This document shows positions 36,079 through 44,493 of a DNA stretch of 64,000 nt, one piece after another (the first letter of the stretch is position 1; each line of letters begins with the position of its first letter). This DNA is from JAGWRA01 sp035534615. GTDB taxonomy: Bacteria > Acidobacteriota > Vicinamibacteria > Vicinamibacterales > CAVVIG01. The stretch lies in assembly GCA_035534615.1 (NCBI GenBank), contig DATLRO010000027.1, positions 5,986 to 69,985 on the forward strand, in the 5' to 3' direction. The notes beneath the pieces are model-generated. The model had not been told where the DNA came from and ran no database searches. It saw only the letters and a program-made list of their open reading frames with translations. Position numbers and translations under genes: made by a program.

Positions 36079-37248
36079 TCAGTCACGTGGTCGGGCCGTG
36101 TACGCTTCGCGAAACGCAGCCCGGAAAGTTTCAAACGACTTAAACACGATAGCATTTCTGATGCGCCTCATCGTGTCAAGGTAAAAGTGCAGATTATGCA
36201 ATGTGTTAAGGCTGGCCGCCCCGATCTCGCCGGCTAGAAAAAGATGACGCAGATACGCCCGCGACGCGTGCCGGCAGGTGTAGCAGGCGCACTCCTCGTC
36301 CACCGGGCGGTCGTCCTCGGCATACCGGGCGTTCTTGATGTTCAGGCGCCCGGCCCGCGTGAACAGCTGGCCGTTCCGGGCGTTGCGGGTCGGCAGCACG
36401 CAGTCGAACAGGTCCACCCCCCGGGCCACCGCCTCCACCAGGTCCAGCGGCGTCCCGACCCCCATGAGGTAGCGCACCCGGTCGGCCGGCAGCCGCGGCG
36501 CCGTGTAGCCGACGACCTCGTACATGACGTCGGGCGGCTCGCCGACGCTCAGCCCGCCGATGGCATACGCCTCGAACCCGATCGCCACCGTGGCCGCGGC
36601 GCTCTCTTCCCGCAGCGCCCGGGAGACGCTCCCCTGGACGATGCCGAACTGCGCCTGCCCGGGATTCGTGACCGCGACCCCGTCGGCCGCGCCGGCGCCG
36701 TCGCGGAGCGCGAGGAAACGGCGCCGCCCGCGCCGCGCCCAGCGCAGGGTCCGCTCCATCGCGTCGCGCGCCCTGGCCTCGTCGCCCGTATTGGCGCCGC
36801 ACTCGTCCAGCACCATCGCGATGTCCGAGCCCAGCCGGGCCTGGATGTCGGCCGCCCGTTCGGGCGTCAGCTGCTGCGGGCTGCCGTCGAGATGCGAGCG
36901 GAAGGCGACCCCCTCCTCGCTGACCGTCCGCCGCCCGGCCAGGCTGAAGACCTGATAGCCGCCGCTGTCGGTCAGGATCGGGTGCGGCCACCCGATGAAG
37001 CGGTGCAGGCCGCCCCGCCGCGCGATCAGCGCGTCGCCCGGCCGCAGGCACAGGTGATAGGTGTTGCCGAGCACGAGCTCCGCGCCGATCCGCTCGAGAT
37101 CGGCGTGGGTGATCGCCTTGACGGCCCCCTGCGTGCCGACCGGCATGAAGGCCGGCGTCTGGACGACGCCGTGCGGCGTGGTCAGCTCGCCGCGGCGGGC
37201 GGCGCCGTCGACGGCGGTCACCCGGAAGCCGAAGGCGGTGGAAGTCAC
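36079..37248 (-). CDS. tgt: tRNA-guanine transglycosylase
   Basis: A 389-residue TIM-barrel enzyme that exchanges G34 for preQ1 in GUN-anticodon tRNAs. Seen: TPAFMPVGTQGAVKA, LGNTYHL, catalytic-site LTDSGGYQVFSL, GIVQGS, YAIGGLSVGE, the nucleophile region DLFDCVLPTRNARNG, and a zinc site CACYTCRH plus a later His. I take GTG 37248 (TSTAFGFRV): minus-strand TAACAT (37261-37256) lies 7 nt before it, a leaderless geometry. In-frame starts at 37254 and 37326 would precede or overlap that box. No queuosine genes are seen nearby. Confidence 0.93.
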   Translation of the reverse strand: MTSTAFGFRVTAVDGAARRGELTTPHGVVQTPAFMPVGTQGAVKAITHADLERIGAELVLGNTYHLCLRPGDALIARRGGLHRFIGWPHPILTDSGGYQVFSLAGRRTVSEEGVAFRSHLDGSPQQLTPERAADIQARLGSDIAMVLDECGANTGDEARARDAMERTLRWARRGRRRFLALRDGAGAADGVAVTNPGQAQFGIVQGSVSRALREESAAATVAIGFEAYAIGGLSVGEPPDVMYEVVGYTAPRLPADRVRYLMGVGTPLDLVEAVARGVDLFDCVLPTRNARNGQLFTRAGRLNIKNARYAEDDRPVDEECACYTCRHASRAYLRHLFLAGEIGAASLNTLHNLHFYLDTMRRIRNAIVFKSFETFRAAFREAYTARPRD

Positions 37249-37337
37249 ATTCACTATGTTAAGGTAACTGGTGTCCGGCCTCCCGCGCGTGCTGCGACGG
37301 CCGGCAGGAACAGCCGCATCCCGCATCCACGAGTCCC

Positions 37338-38513
37338 GTGAAGAAGCTGCGCATCGGTGTGATCTACGGCGGGCGGTCGAGCGAGCACGAGATCTCGCTG
37401 GCGTCGGCCGCCTCGGTGCTCATGAACCTCGATCGGACCCGGTACGAGCCGGTGCCCGTCAGGATCGAGCGCGACGGGCGCTGGACGCTCGCCGACCGCG
37501 CGCCGGCGGCGATCTCGGCGGCCGACGTCATCGAGGCCGCGCGCACCCAGCTCGCCCGGCCGGCACGGCCGGGACGCGAAACCTATCTGGCCCCGCGCCC
37601 GGGCGAAGACACGCTCCTGACCGTCGACCGGCCCGGCGCAGGCGACGGGGCGGCCGCGGATGCCGCCGGGCTGGAGCAGGCGCGCGTCGCCGGCCTCGGC
37701 CTCGACGTCGTCTTTCCGGTCCTGCACGGGCCGTACGGCGAGGATGGGACCGTGCAGGGGCTGCTGGAGCTGGCCGACGTGCCGTACGTGGGCGCCGGCG
37801 TCCTGGCCTCGGCGGTCGGGATGGACAAGGCGATGATGAAGCTGGTGTTCGCCGCCAGCGGGCTGCCGATCGTCGACTACCTCGTGGTGTCCCGGCGCGA
37901 CTGGCTGGCCGATCGCGGCCGCGTGGCGGCCGCGGTGACCGCGCGGCTGCCGCTGCCGGTCTTCGTCAAGCCGGCCAACCTCGGCTCGAGCGTCGGCATC
38001 TCGAAGGTGAAGGAAGCCGGACAGCTCGGCGCGGCGCTGGATCTGGCCGCCACGTTCGACCGCAGGATCGTCGTCGAGGCGGCGGTGCCGCGCGCGAGAG
38101 AGATCGAGTGCGCCGTGCTCGGCAACGACGAGCCGGAAGCGTCGGTGCCGGGCGAGGTGGTGCCGTCGCGCGAGTTCTACGACTACGAGGCGAAGTACCT
38201 GGACGAGGGGTCGACGCTGCGGATTCCGGCGCCGCTCACCGAGGCCCAGGCCGCCGAGGTCCGGCGGCTGGCGGTCGCGGCGTTTCGCGCGATCGACGGC
38301 GCCGGCCTGGCGCGGGTCGACTTCCTGATGGACGGCGGCGCCGGGACGCTGTACGTCAACGAAGTGAACACGATCCCCGGCTTCACGACGATCAGCATGT
38401 ATCCCAAGCTCTGGGAGGCGACCGGCCTCGCCTATCCGGCGCTGCTCGACCGCCTGATCGCGCTCGCGCTCGAGCGGCACGCCGACAAGGCGCAGCGGCG
38501 CACGACCGCGTGA
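37338..38513 (+). CDS. ddl: D-alanine--D-alanine ligase
   Basis: A 391-residue ATP-grasp ligase joining D-Ala for peptidoglycan. Seen: IGVIYGGRSSEHEISLASA, VFPVLHGPYGEDGTVQGLLEL, FVKPANLGSSVGISKVK, the metal-binding LYVNEVNTIPGF and TTISMYPKLWEATGLAYPALLDRLI. The length is slightly above typical because of an insertion around residues 75-112 (AARTQLARPARPGRETYLAPRPGED). GTG start. It diverges from tgt; the stop overlaps the next GTG. Confidence 0.95.
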   Translation: MKKLRIGVIYGGRSSEHEISLASAASVLMNLDRTRYEPVPVRIERDGRWTLADRAPAAISAADVIEAARTQLARPARPGRETYLAPRPGEDTLLTVDRPGAGDGAAADAAGLEQARVAGLGLDVVFPVLHGPYGEDGTVQGLLELADVPYVGAGVLASAVGMDKAMMKLVFAASGLPIVDYLVVSRRDWLADRGRVAAAVTARLPLPVFVKPANLGSSVGISKVKEAGQLGAALDLAATFDRRIVVEAAVPRAREIECAVLGNDEPEASVPGEVVPSREFYDYEAKYLDEGSTLRIPAPLTEAQAAEVRRLAVAAFRAIDGAGLARVDFLMDGGAGTLYVNEVNTIPGFTTISMYPKLWEATGLAYPALLDRLIALALERHADKAQRRTTA

Positions 38514-39685
38514 GTCCCGGACGCCTGCGCCCGCTGCGCGGCCCCGCGATCTGGATCGTCGCGGCGCTGCTGACGGCCCCGGGGGCTGCCGCCGCGGCCC
38601 CCGTGCAGGGACTGACGGACGTCGCCCCGCTCGCCCACGCCTACGATCAGATTCTCGACGCCGATTTCGATCAGGCCCGCGTCACGCTGCAGCAGGCCTG
38701 CCCGCCGGCGCCGGCGGAGGCCTGCCGGACGCTGGACGCGGTCGCCGACTGGTGGCGGATCTCGCTCGACCCGGCCGATCGCAGCCGCGACGCGGCGTTC
38801 ACGCAGGCGGCCGACGGCGCCATCGCGGCCGACCGGGCCTGGACCGCGCGCGAGCCCGACCGCGCCGAAGCGTGGTTCTATCTCGGCGGCGCCTACGCCA
38901 CGCGCGTGCAGTGGCAGGTGCTGCGCGGCCAGCGGCTGGCCGCGGCGCGCGACGGCAACCGGATCCGGGAGGCGCTCGAACACGCGGTCCAGCTCGATCC
39001 GTCGCTGCAGGACGCGTACTTCGGCATCGGCCTCTACCACTACTACGCCGCCGTCGCCCCGCTGGGCGCCCGCCTCCTGCGGTGGCTGCTCATGCTGCCG
39101 GGCGGGAACCGGGCGCAGGGGCTGCGCGAGATGCAGCGGACGCGGACCCTGGGCCAGCTCCTGCGCGGCGAAGCCGACTACCAGCTCCACTTCATCTACC
39201 TCTGGTACCAACACGACACGGACGGGGCGCTGAAACTGCTCGAGGCGCTGAAGGCGCGCTATCCGCGCGATCCGCTGTTTCCCGCGCAGATCGCGTCGGT
39301 GCAGGACCTCTACCTCCACGACTATGCGGCGAGCGCGGCCACGGACGAGGCGCTGATCGCCGCGGCCGGCGCGCACGCGGTGAACTTTCCGGAACTCGCC
39401 GAAGCGGGCGCGCGCTTCCACCTCGCGGTCCAGCTCGACGCGCTCGGCCGGACCGGCGACGCCGCCCGCACGCTGCAGGAGGTGATCGCCATGCGGCCCG
39501 CGGCGCCGTACTCCGTCCTCGCCCGTGCGCACCTCCACCTGGGCCGGCTGTACGACCGCACGGATCAGCACGCGCGGGCGGCGCAGCAGTACCGCGCCGC
39601 GATCGCGAGCACGCCCGACGGCGATCCCTACCACGTGCGCAATCGCGCGCGCGACGCGCTCGCGCACGAACCGGCGCGACGCTGA
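38510..39685 (+). CDS. Secreted TPR-repeat protein
   Basis: A 391-residue exported protein, GTG start overlapping the ddl stop (GTGA), so translationally coupled. Signal peptide at about residues 13-32 (WIVAALLTAPGAAAAAP). Alpha-helical TPR-like repeats follow (AEAWFYLGGAYATRVQWQVLRGQ, LGRTGDAARTLQEVIAMRPAAPYS, HLHLGRLYDRTDQHARAAQQYRAAI). An aromatic block YFGIGLYHYYAAVAPLGARLLRWLLMLPGG is striking and may be a membrane-associated hairpin. The function is unknown; coupling to ddl suggests an envelope role. Confidence 0.8.
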   Translation: MSPGRLRPLRGPAIWIVAALLTAPGAAAAAPVQGLTDVAPLAHAYDQILDADFDQARVTLQQACPPAPAEACRTLDAVADWWRISLDPADRSRDAAFTQAADGAIAADRAWTAREPDRAEAWFYLGGAYATRVQWQVLRGQRLAAARDGNRIREALEHAVQLDPSLQDAYFGIGLYHYYAAVAPLGARLLRWLLMLPGGNRAQGLREMQRTRTLGQLLRGEADYQLHFIYLWYQHDTDGALKLLEALKARYPRDPLFPAQIASVQDLYLHDYAASAATDEALIAAAGAHAVNFPELAEAGARFHLAVQLDALGRTGDAARTLQEVIAMRPAAPYSVLARAHLHLGRLYDRTDQHARAAQQYRAAIASTPDGDPYHVRNRARDALAHEPARR

Positions 39686-39808
39686 TCGCCCGGCAGCCGC
39701 ACCGCAGAGGACGCGCGCGGCCCCTTCAGCCCTGCAGCGACCCCTTCGCGCGGCCGAAAAAACTTGATGATGACGGGTCCGCATTTTGACTTTTTCTGAA
39801 CTTTGTGC

Positions 39809-39836
39809 TTGACATCGGAAATTTCTCATCGATAAT
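39809..39836 (+). promoter_or_regulatory. Strong promoter of the first micropeptide gene
   Basis: TTGACA (39809-39814), 16-nt spacer, GATAAT (39831-39836), inside an A+T-rich stretch that contrasts with the surrounding DNA. The transcript would start near 39843. Confidence 0.75.
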
Positions 39837-39847
39837 CTACATCTTGT

Positions 39848-39877
39848 ATGAGGGTGGCGTGCTCAGGCCACCCGTAG
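39848..39877 (+). promoter_or_regulatory. Leader hairpin with an overlapping 9-codon upstream ORF
   Basis: GGGTGGC (39852-39858) and GCCACCC (39867-39873) make a perfect 7-bp stem. The same stretch reads ATG-AGG-GTG-GCG-TGC-TCA-GGC-CAC-CCG-TAG. The uORF has no Shine-Dalgarno and may be coincidental. Confidence 0.35.
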
Positions 39878-39928
39878 TGACCTCGGTTCCGGTTGTAAAC
39901 CTGGGCAGCCTACCCAATAGGAGGAAGA

Positions 39929-39976
39929 ATGGCGAAGAAAGCCGCCGGCAAGAAGAAGGGCGCGAAGAAGCGCTAG
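39929..39976 (+). CDS. Lys-rich micropeptide, 15 aa (first copy)
   Basis: MAKKAAGKKKGAKKR: eight Lys, one Arg, the rest Ala and Gly. Support for real expression: AGGAGG 4 nt before the ATG (39919-39924), a consensus promoter 115 nt upstream, a stop codon followed by a terminator, and a near-identical second gene 209 nt downstream. Its composition recalls histone H1-like tails or the basic tails of ribosomal proteins. Function is unknown; binding to nucleic acid or rRNA is a reasonable guess from charge alone. Confidence 0.7.
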   Translation: MAKKAAGKKKGAKKR

Positions 39977-39996
39977 ACCGGCCGTCAACCGGTTCC

Positions 39997-40030
39997 GGGG
40001 GTGGTCACCATCTGACACCCCCTCTCTTTT
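39997..40030 (+). terminator. Terminator of the first micropeptide gene
   Basis: GGGGGTG (39997-40003) pairs with CACCCCC (40016-40022) around a 12-nt loop, followed by TCTCTTTT. It lies 20 nt after the stop codon. Confidence 0.75.
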
Positions 40031-40185
40031 CTGCGCTCCCGCGACACGACGACAATCCGGCGGAAGCGCTCCGATGCTGAGAGTCTCAACACGGACGGAC
40101 GGACGTGCCAGGCGGCAGGCGTTCGTCGTGGCGATGAGGGCTCTGGCACTCGTCAAACCAGCCAGTGAAGGGGGGAATTCAGCTA

Positions 40186-40239
40186 ATGGCAAAGAAAGCC
40201 AAGGGCGGGAAGAAGAAGGCCGGCGCCAAGAAGCGGTAA
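40186..40239 (+). CDS. Lys-rich micropeptide, 17 aa (second copy)
   Basis: MAKKAKGGKKKAGAKKR, a paralogue of the 15-residue peptide: MAKKA-G-KKK and AKKR are shared, with two extra residues. An AAGGGGGG tract (40168-40175) 10 nt before the ATG can serve as ribosome binding site, spacing on the long side. No strong promoter is seen in 40031-40185 (GACAAT at 40051-40056 is a weak -10 candidate), so it may depend on read-through of the first gene. A hairpin follows. Confidence 0.65.
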   Translation: MAKKAKGGKKKAGAKKR

Positions 40240-40253
40240 GCTGGCATCCTGCC

Positions 40254-40282
40254 AAGGGGGCGGCGGTCGCCCCCTTATTCCA
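40254..40282. terminator. Bidirectional terminator-like hairpin
   Basis: AAGGGGGCG (40254-40262) pairs perfectly with CGCCCCCTT (40268-40276), loop GCGGT, followed by ATTCC. It lies 14 nt after the second micropeptide and 10 nt beyond the stop of the converging HEAT/cyclophilin gene, so it can serve both. Confidence 0.6.
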
Positions 40283-40291
40283 CACCCTCCT

Positions 40292-42487
40292 TCACGGTTC
40301 CCCGATCATCTGCCGGCCGTTCCAGATCCGCACATCCTCGATCACGTCGCCCGGCTGCAGCCGGTCGACCACGTCCATGCCGGAGACCACCTGCCCGAAC
40401 ACCGTGTAGCCGGCGTCCAGCCGCGGCTGCGGTGAGAGGCAGATGAAGAACTGGCTGCCGCCGGTGTCCCGCCAGTCGAGCGCCATCCCGACCGTCCCCG
40501 GCGCGTACAGCCGCTCGTTCAATTCGTCGCGAATCGTGTAGCCCGGCCCGCCGTCGCCGTCGCCGCGCGGATCGCCCCCCTGCACGACGAAGTCGGGGAC
40601 GACGCGCGCGATCGGCACGTGGTCGAAGAAGCCGCGCCGCGCCAAATCGATCAGATTCTGCACGGTCAGCGGCGCGTCCAGCACGGCCAGCTCGATCTCG
40701 ATCGTGCCCTTCGCGGTGTCGATGTACATCTCGGGCGACACCTGCGGATCGACCAGCTGCGGACTGGCATACGTGGCCGCCGTCCAGATCGTCGGCGCCG
40801 GACGGATGGCCGCAGCGGCGTCGAAGGTCGGATCGAGGCGGTGCAGCAGCTCGGCCGCCTTCACCCGCACGGCCCAGTCCTTGTCGGCGAGCGCCGTCTT
40901 CAACGTGGCGGTCGCCGCGCCCGCGCCGTATCGCGCCAGCGCTTCCAGCGCGGCCGCGCGCGCCACGTACGTCGAATCACCGAGCCCCTGCCGGTAGGCG
41001 GCCGCGAGCGCCGGCGCCGCGTCCGGCGGCTTCAGGCGTCCGAGCCCCTCGGCCGCCGTCTTCCGGATGTAGGGGTCGGGGCTCTTCAGCCGCTCGAGCA
41101 GCATCCCGTCGATGCCGGGCGCGCGCAGGGCCACGAGCGCCCGCAGCACGGCCGCGACGACGCGCAGATCGTGATCGCCCAGCATCGGCAGCAGGCGCGG
41201 CACGGCCCGCGCCGCCGGCAGCTCGCGGAGCGCCGACGCCAGCGCCGCGCGGACGGTCCACTGCCGATCGGGCGTCAGCCCCGACAGCACCAGCATGAAA
41301 TCGTCCGCGTCCTGCCGGGCCACCGCCTGGAGGGCCGCGCCGCGGACGGCCGGCGACTCGTCCGACACCATGTCCAGCAGCGCATCGACGACGCCCGGCG
41401 CCCTGATGAACCCGAGCGCATTCACCGCCTCGAGCCGCAGCCCGGGATCGGTCTTCAGGTTCTCGATGAGCGGGATCAGGACGGGCGCCGCCCGGGGATC
41501 GCCGATCTCGCCGAGCGCGCGCACCGCCTCGATCGCCGGCGGCAGGCTGGTCCCGGCGGCGTGCACCAGATCGAGGAGCGGCTCGACGGCCGCCCGATCC
41601 TTCAGCGCGCCGAGGCCGCGGGCGGCGAAGGCGCGCGTCCAGACGCCGTCGGCGCGCACGAGCGTCATCAGCGCCGGTTCGCCGCGCGGATCGTCGAGCC
41701 ACTGCAGCGCGTACGCCACCGGCCACCAGCGGACGAGCGGCTGTCCGCCCGGGCTCAACACCGCGGCCGCGAACGCGGCGTACGCGTGCAGGCGGGCGAG
41801 CGCGGACACGCCCAGCTGGAACACGCACGCCTCCGTGTGCCGATCGCCGGCCATCGCGTCGGGCCCGACGGCCGCCAGCGCGCCGCTGCGCACGATCCCG
41901 CCGACGAGCTGGCCGATCGGCGCCGCCGCCGCCGGATCGCCGATGAGCCCCAGCGCCTGCGCGGCGCTCCCCTGCACCAGCCGCGAGGGATCGTGCAGTG
42001 CCGCCACGAGCGGCGTCACCGCCTTCCGGTCGCCGATCAGGCCGAGCGCGAACGCCGCCATCTGCCGGACTTCCGGCTCGGGGTCCGCCAGGAGCGTCAC
42101 GAGCGGGCCGACCCCCTCGGGCAGGCCGACGCGCCCGACCGCCAGCGCGGCCCGGCGCCGGATGCGTGCGTCTGGATCGGCCAGCAGCGCCAGCAGATCC
42201 GGCCGCGCCGGCGGCGGGGCGGACGCGGCCGCCGGTCCCCTCCCGCGGCGGCGCCCGGTCACCGGAGCCGGCGCCGCGACCGGCGACGGCTCGGGCGCGC
42301 GCAGGATCCGCTGGTCCTCGAGCCGGAGGATCCAGCCGACCTTCTCCGCGTACGTCACGGCCGGCTGGACGTGAGGCGCGACGCGGGGCGCCGGCGGCGC
42401 ACAGGCAGCCGCGAACGCGGCGGCCAGCGCGGCGGCCGCCAGCCGCACTCCCCGCACCCTGATGTTCCACCGCGTCCGAATCTGCAT
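40292..42487 (-). CDS. HEAT-repeat / cyclophilin fusion lipoprotein
   Basis: A 731-residue lipoprotein. The signal peptide ends at FAAAC (Cys29). Residues about 95-560 form PBS-lyase/HEAT-type repeats (for example ADPDARIRRRAALAVGRVG, ADPEPEVRQMAAFALGLIGD, LKSPDPYIRKTAAEGLGRL). Residues about 575-725 are a cyclophilin peptidyl-prolyl isomerase with DTAKGTIEIEL, ARVVPDFVVQGGD (catalytic Arg kept), GTVGMALDWRDTGGSQFFICLS and DAGYTVFGQVVSGMDVVD. It is probably a periplasmic folding factor. It is 10 nt downstream of menC and probably co-transcribed. Confidence 0.9.
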   Translation of the reverse strand: MQIRTRWNIRVRGVRLAAAALAAAFAAACAPPAPRVAPHVQPAVTYAEKVGWILRLEDQRILRAPEPSPVAAPAPVTGRRRGRGPAAASAPPPARPDLLALLADPDARIRRRAALAVGRVGLPEGVGPLVTLLADPEPEVRQMAAFALGLIGDRKAVTPLVAALHDPSRLVQGSAAQALGLIGDPAAAAPIGQLVGGIVRSGALAAVGPDAMAGDRHTEACVFQLGVSALARLHAYAAFAAAVLSPGGQPLVRWWPVAYALQWLDDPRGEPALMTLVRADGVWTRAFAARGLGALKDRAAVEPLLDLVHAAGTSLPPAIEAVRALGEIGDPRAAPVLIPLIENLKTDPGLRLEAVNALGFIRAPGVVDALLDMVSDESPAVRGAALQAVARQDADDFMLVLSGLTPDRQWTVRAALASALRELPAARAVPRLLPMLGDHDLRVVAAVLRALVALRAPGIDGMLLERLKSPDPYIRKTAAEGLGRLKPPDAAPALAAAYRQGLGDSTYVARAAALEALARYGAGAATATLKTALADKDWAVRVKAAELLHRLDPTFDAAAAIRPAPTIWTAATYASPQLVDPQVSPEMYIDTAKGTIEIELAVLDAPLTVQNLIDLARRGFFDHVPIARVVPDFVVQGGDPRGDGDGGPGYTIRDELNERLYAPGTVGMALDWRDTGGSQFFICLSPQPRLDAGYTVFGQVVSGMDVVDRLQPGDVIEDVRIWNGRQMIGEP

Positions 42488-42497
42488 GCCCCTCCGT

Positions 42498-43619
42498 TCA
42501 GCGGACCGGCGCCCGGTCCAGCGTCAACGCCCGCTCGGTCGCCCGATCGACGCGATCGGGCACGATCGTCACGCCGATCCCGGGGCCGTCCGGCACGGGG
42601 ATGGTGCCGTTCGGCCGGACCTCGATGGGCGGCTCGATGAGGTCGGGCACGTAGTAGCGGCGGCTGGCGGCAATGTCGCCCGGCAGCGTGAAGTTCGGCA
42701 GCGTGGACAGGTGAATGTTGTGCGCCCGGCCGACGCCCGATTCCAGCATCCCGCCGTGCCACACGGGCAGGCCGTGGGCGGCGCACAGATCATGCACGTG
42801 GATGGACTCGCGGAAGCCGCCCAGGCGGCCCGGCTTGATGTTGATGATCCGGCAGGCGCCCTGCGCGATCGCCTCCTCGGCCAGCCGGACGGTCTTGATC
42901 GATTCGTCGAGGCAGATCGGCGTCCGGAGCTGCGCCTGCAGCTTCGCGTGATCGCGGATGTCGTCATCATCGAGCGGCTGCTCGATCATCATGAGGTCGA
43001 AGGCGTCCAGCTGCCGGAGGTGCGCGGCGTCCTCCAGCAGGTAGGCCGCGTTGGCGTCGACCATGAGCGGGATCGGCCCGAAGCGCCGCCGGACCATCTC
43101 CACCGTGCCGACGTCCCAGCCCGGCTTGATCTTGATCTTGATGCGGCGGTAGCCGGCCGCCAGCTCCTGCTCGATCTTGGCCGCGAGCTGATCCAGCGAG
43201 TCCTGAATGCCGATCGACACCCCCGAGGCGATCGGCCGGCCGTTGCCCCCGAGCGTCCGCCACAGCGGCTCGCCCCGCTGGCGGGCGTACAGATCCCAGG
43301 CGGCCATCTCGAGCCCCGCCTTGGCCATGTGGTGCCCGCGGATCGCCTTGAGCGCCGGGAACACCTCGCGCGGGTGGGCGAACTCGACGCCGAGCACGAG
43401 CGGCGCGACGAAGGCGCTCAGGATGTGCCAGGCCGTCTCGGTGGTCTCGGCGCTGTAGAAGGGGTTCTGGTCGGCGACGCACTCGCCGTACCCGGACAGG
43501 CCGTCGCCGTCGAGGCGGATCAGAATGAAGGTGCGGTCGTACGACCGCCCGAAGCTCGTCTCGAAGAAATGCACGAGCGGCAGGCGGAGGAGGCGGAGTT
43601 CGATGCGCTCGATCTTCAC
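42498..43619 (-). CDS. menC: o-Succinylbenzoate synthase (NAAAR/OSBS type)
   Basis: A 373-residue enolase-superfamily enzyme for menaquinone synthesis. Seen: RRIKIKIKPGWD with the KxK catalytic Lys, metal ligands in MVDANAAY, MIEQPL and CLDES, and the second catalytic Lys in INIKPGRLGG. GGMLESGVGRAHNIHLSTLPNFTLPGD is diagnostic of the N-acylamino-acid-racemase/OSBS subgroup. Racemase side activity is possible. I take GTG 43619 (KIERIEL); an upstream ATG at 43670 would add 17 residues. Confidence 0.88.
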   Translation of the reverse strand: MKIERIELRLLRLPLVHFFETSFGRSYDRTFILIRLDGDGLSGYGECVADQNPFYSAETTETAWHILSAFVAPLVLGVEFAHPREVFPALKAIRGHHMAKAGLEMAAWDLYARQRGEPLWRTLGGNGRPIASGVSIGIQDSLDQLAAKIEQELAAGYRRIKIKIKPGWDVGTVEMVRRRFGPIPLMVDANAAYLLEDAAHLRQLDAFDLMMIEQPLDDDDIRDHAKLQAQLRTPICLDESIKTVRLAEEAIAQGACRIINIKPGRLGGFRESIHVHDLCAAHGLPVWHGGMLESGVGRAHNIHLSTLPNFTLPGDIAASRRYYVPDLIEPPIEVRPNGTIPVPDGPGIGVTIVPDRVDRATERALTLDRAPVR

Positions 43620-43758
43620 GATCGCCGGTCCGGAGGCGTAGCCACCGTGATACTCGCGCGATGATACCACGGCGACTGCGCGCGTCTCCGACGCGCGCGC
43701 CGGGCGCCGGTTCCGCCGGCCGCCTGCCCGGCGCTTGCCTGCGCGGAAAAGCGGCCGG

Positions 43759-43764
43759 TATACT
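43759..43764 (+). promoter_or_regulatory. -10 box of the deoxynucleoside kinase gene
   Basis: TATACT, 9 nt before the TTG start at 43774, again too close for a ribosome binding site. The transcript would be leaderless or carry only 2-3 extra nucleotides. Confidence 0.45.
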
Positions 43765-43773
43765 GCGCGGGTC

Positions 43774-44415
43774 TTGGATTTCCGCTATCTCGCCATCGAA
43801 GGGCCGATCGGCGTCGGCAAATCCGCGCTGACCGAGCGGCTGGCCACCCGGCTCGACGCCACGGTCGTCCTCGAGGATCCCGAGAACCCGTTCCTCGCGG
43901 ACTTCTACGCCGACCGGCCGGGCGCCGCGCTGCAGGCCCAGCTGTTCTATCTGCTGAACCGGCACCGCCAGCTGACCGCCCTGCGCCAGACGGACCTGTT
44001 CAGCCAGGTGACCATCTGCGATTACGTCTTCGACAAGGATCGCATCTACGCCTACCTGAATCTGGACGACAACGAGCTGTTCATCTACCAGCGCCTGTAC
44101 GACCTGCTGGCGCCCGACATCCCGCCGCCCGACCTCGTCATCTACCTGCAGGCGCCGACCGACGTGCTGGTCCGCCGCCTGCGGAGCCGGCCGGCCGATC
44201 CCGAGCAGCAGGCGCTGCGCCCCGGCGCGGAATACCTCCGCGAGCTGAACGAGGCCTATCAGCACTTCTTCTTCCATTACAGCGCCACGCCCCTGCTCGT
44301 TGTCGAGACGTCGCACTTCGCGCCGGACGCCGACGATCAGGCGCTCGACGACCTGATCCGGCAGATCCGCGGCATGGGGCCGGGCACGCAGTACTACGTG
44401 CCGAGAACGTCATAA
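43774..44415 (+). CDS. Deoxynucleoside kinase
   Basis: A 213-residue dNK/dGK-family kinase that phosphorylates deoxynucleosides for dNTP salvage. The N-terminal (M)DFRYLAIEGPIGVGKSALTERLA contains the P-loop GPIGVGKS (residues 10-17). Other blocks: ISDYVFDKD-like CDYVFDKDRIYAYLNLDDNEL (DR[SY]-type region), LVIYLQAPTDVLVRRLRSR (LID, Arg-rich). TTG start is chosen because the family begins only a few residues before IEGPIG. It is followed by accD after about 80 nt. Confidence 0.85.
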   Translation: MDFRYLAIEGPIGVGKSALTERLATRLDATVVLEDPENPFLADFYADRPGAALQAQLFYLLNRHRQLTALRQTDLFSQVTICDYVFDKDRIYAYLNLDDNELFIYQRLYDLLAPDIPPPDLVIYLQAPTDVLVRRLRSRPADPEQQALRPGAEYLRELNEAYQHFFFHYSATPLLVVETSHFAPDADDQALDDLIRQIRGMGPGTQYYVPRTS

Positions 44416-44493
44416 GGCAGGCGGGCAGGCGCTCAGGCGCTCGCCCTTCGACAGGCGCGGGGCGGGGCCCGCCCTGTGCTAAGCTCAAACCTC

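Noticed and set aside
37249..37326. Longer N-terminus for tgt
   Set aside because: The additional residues are Arg/Pro-rich, unlike family members, and the frame would run through the presumed promoter.
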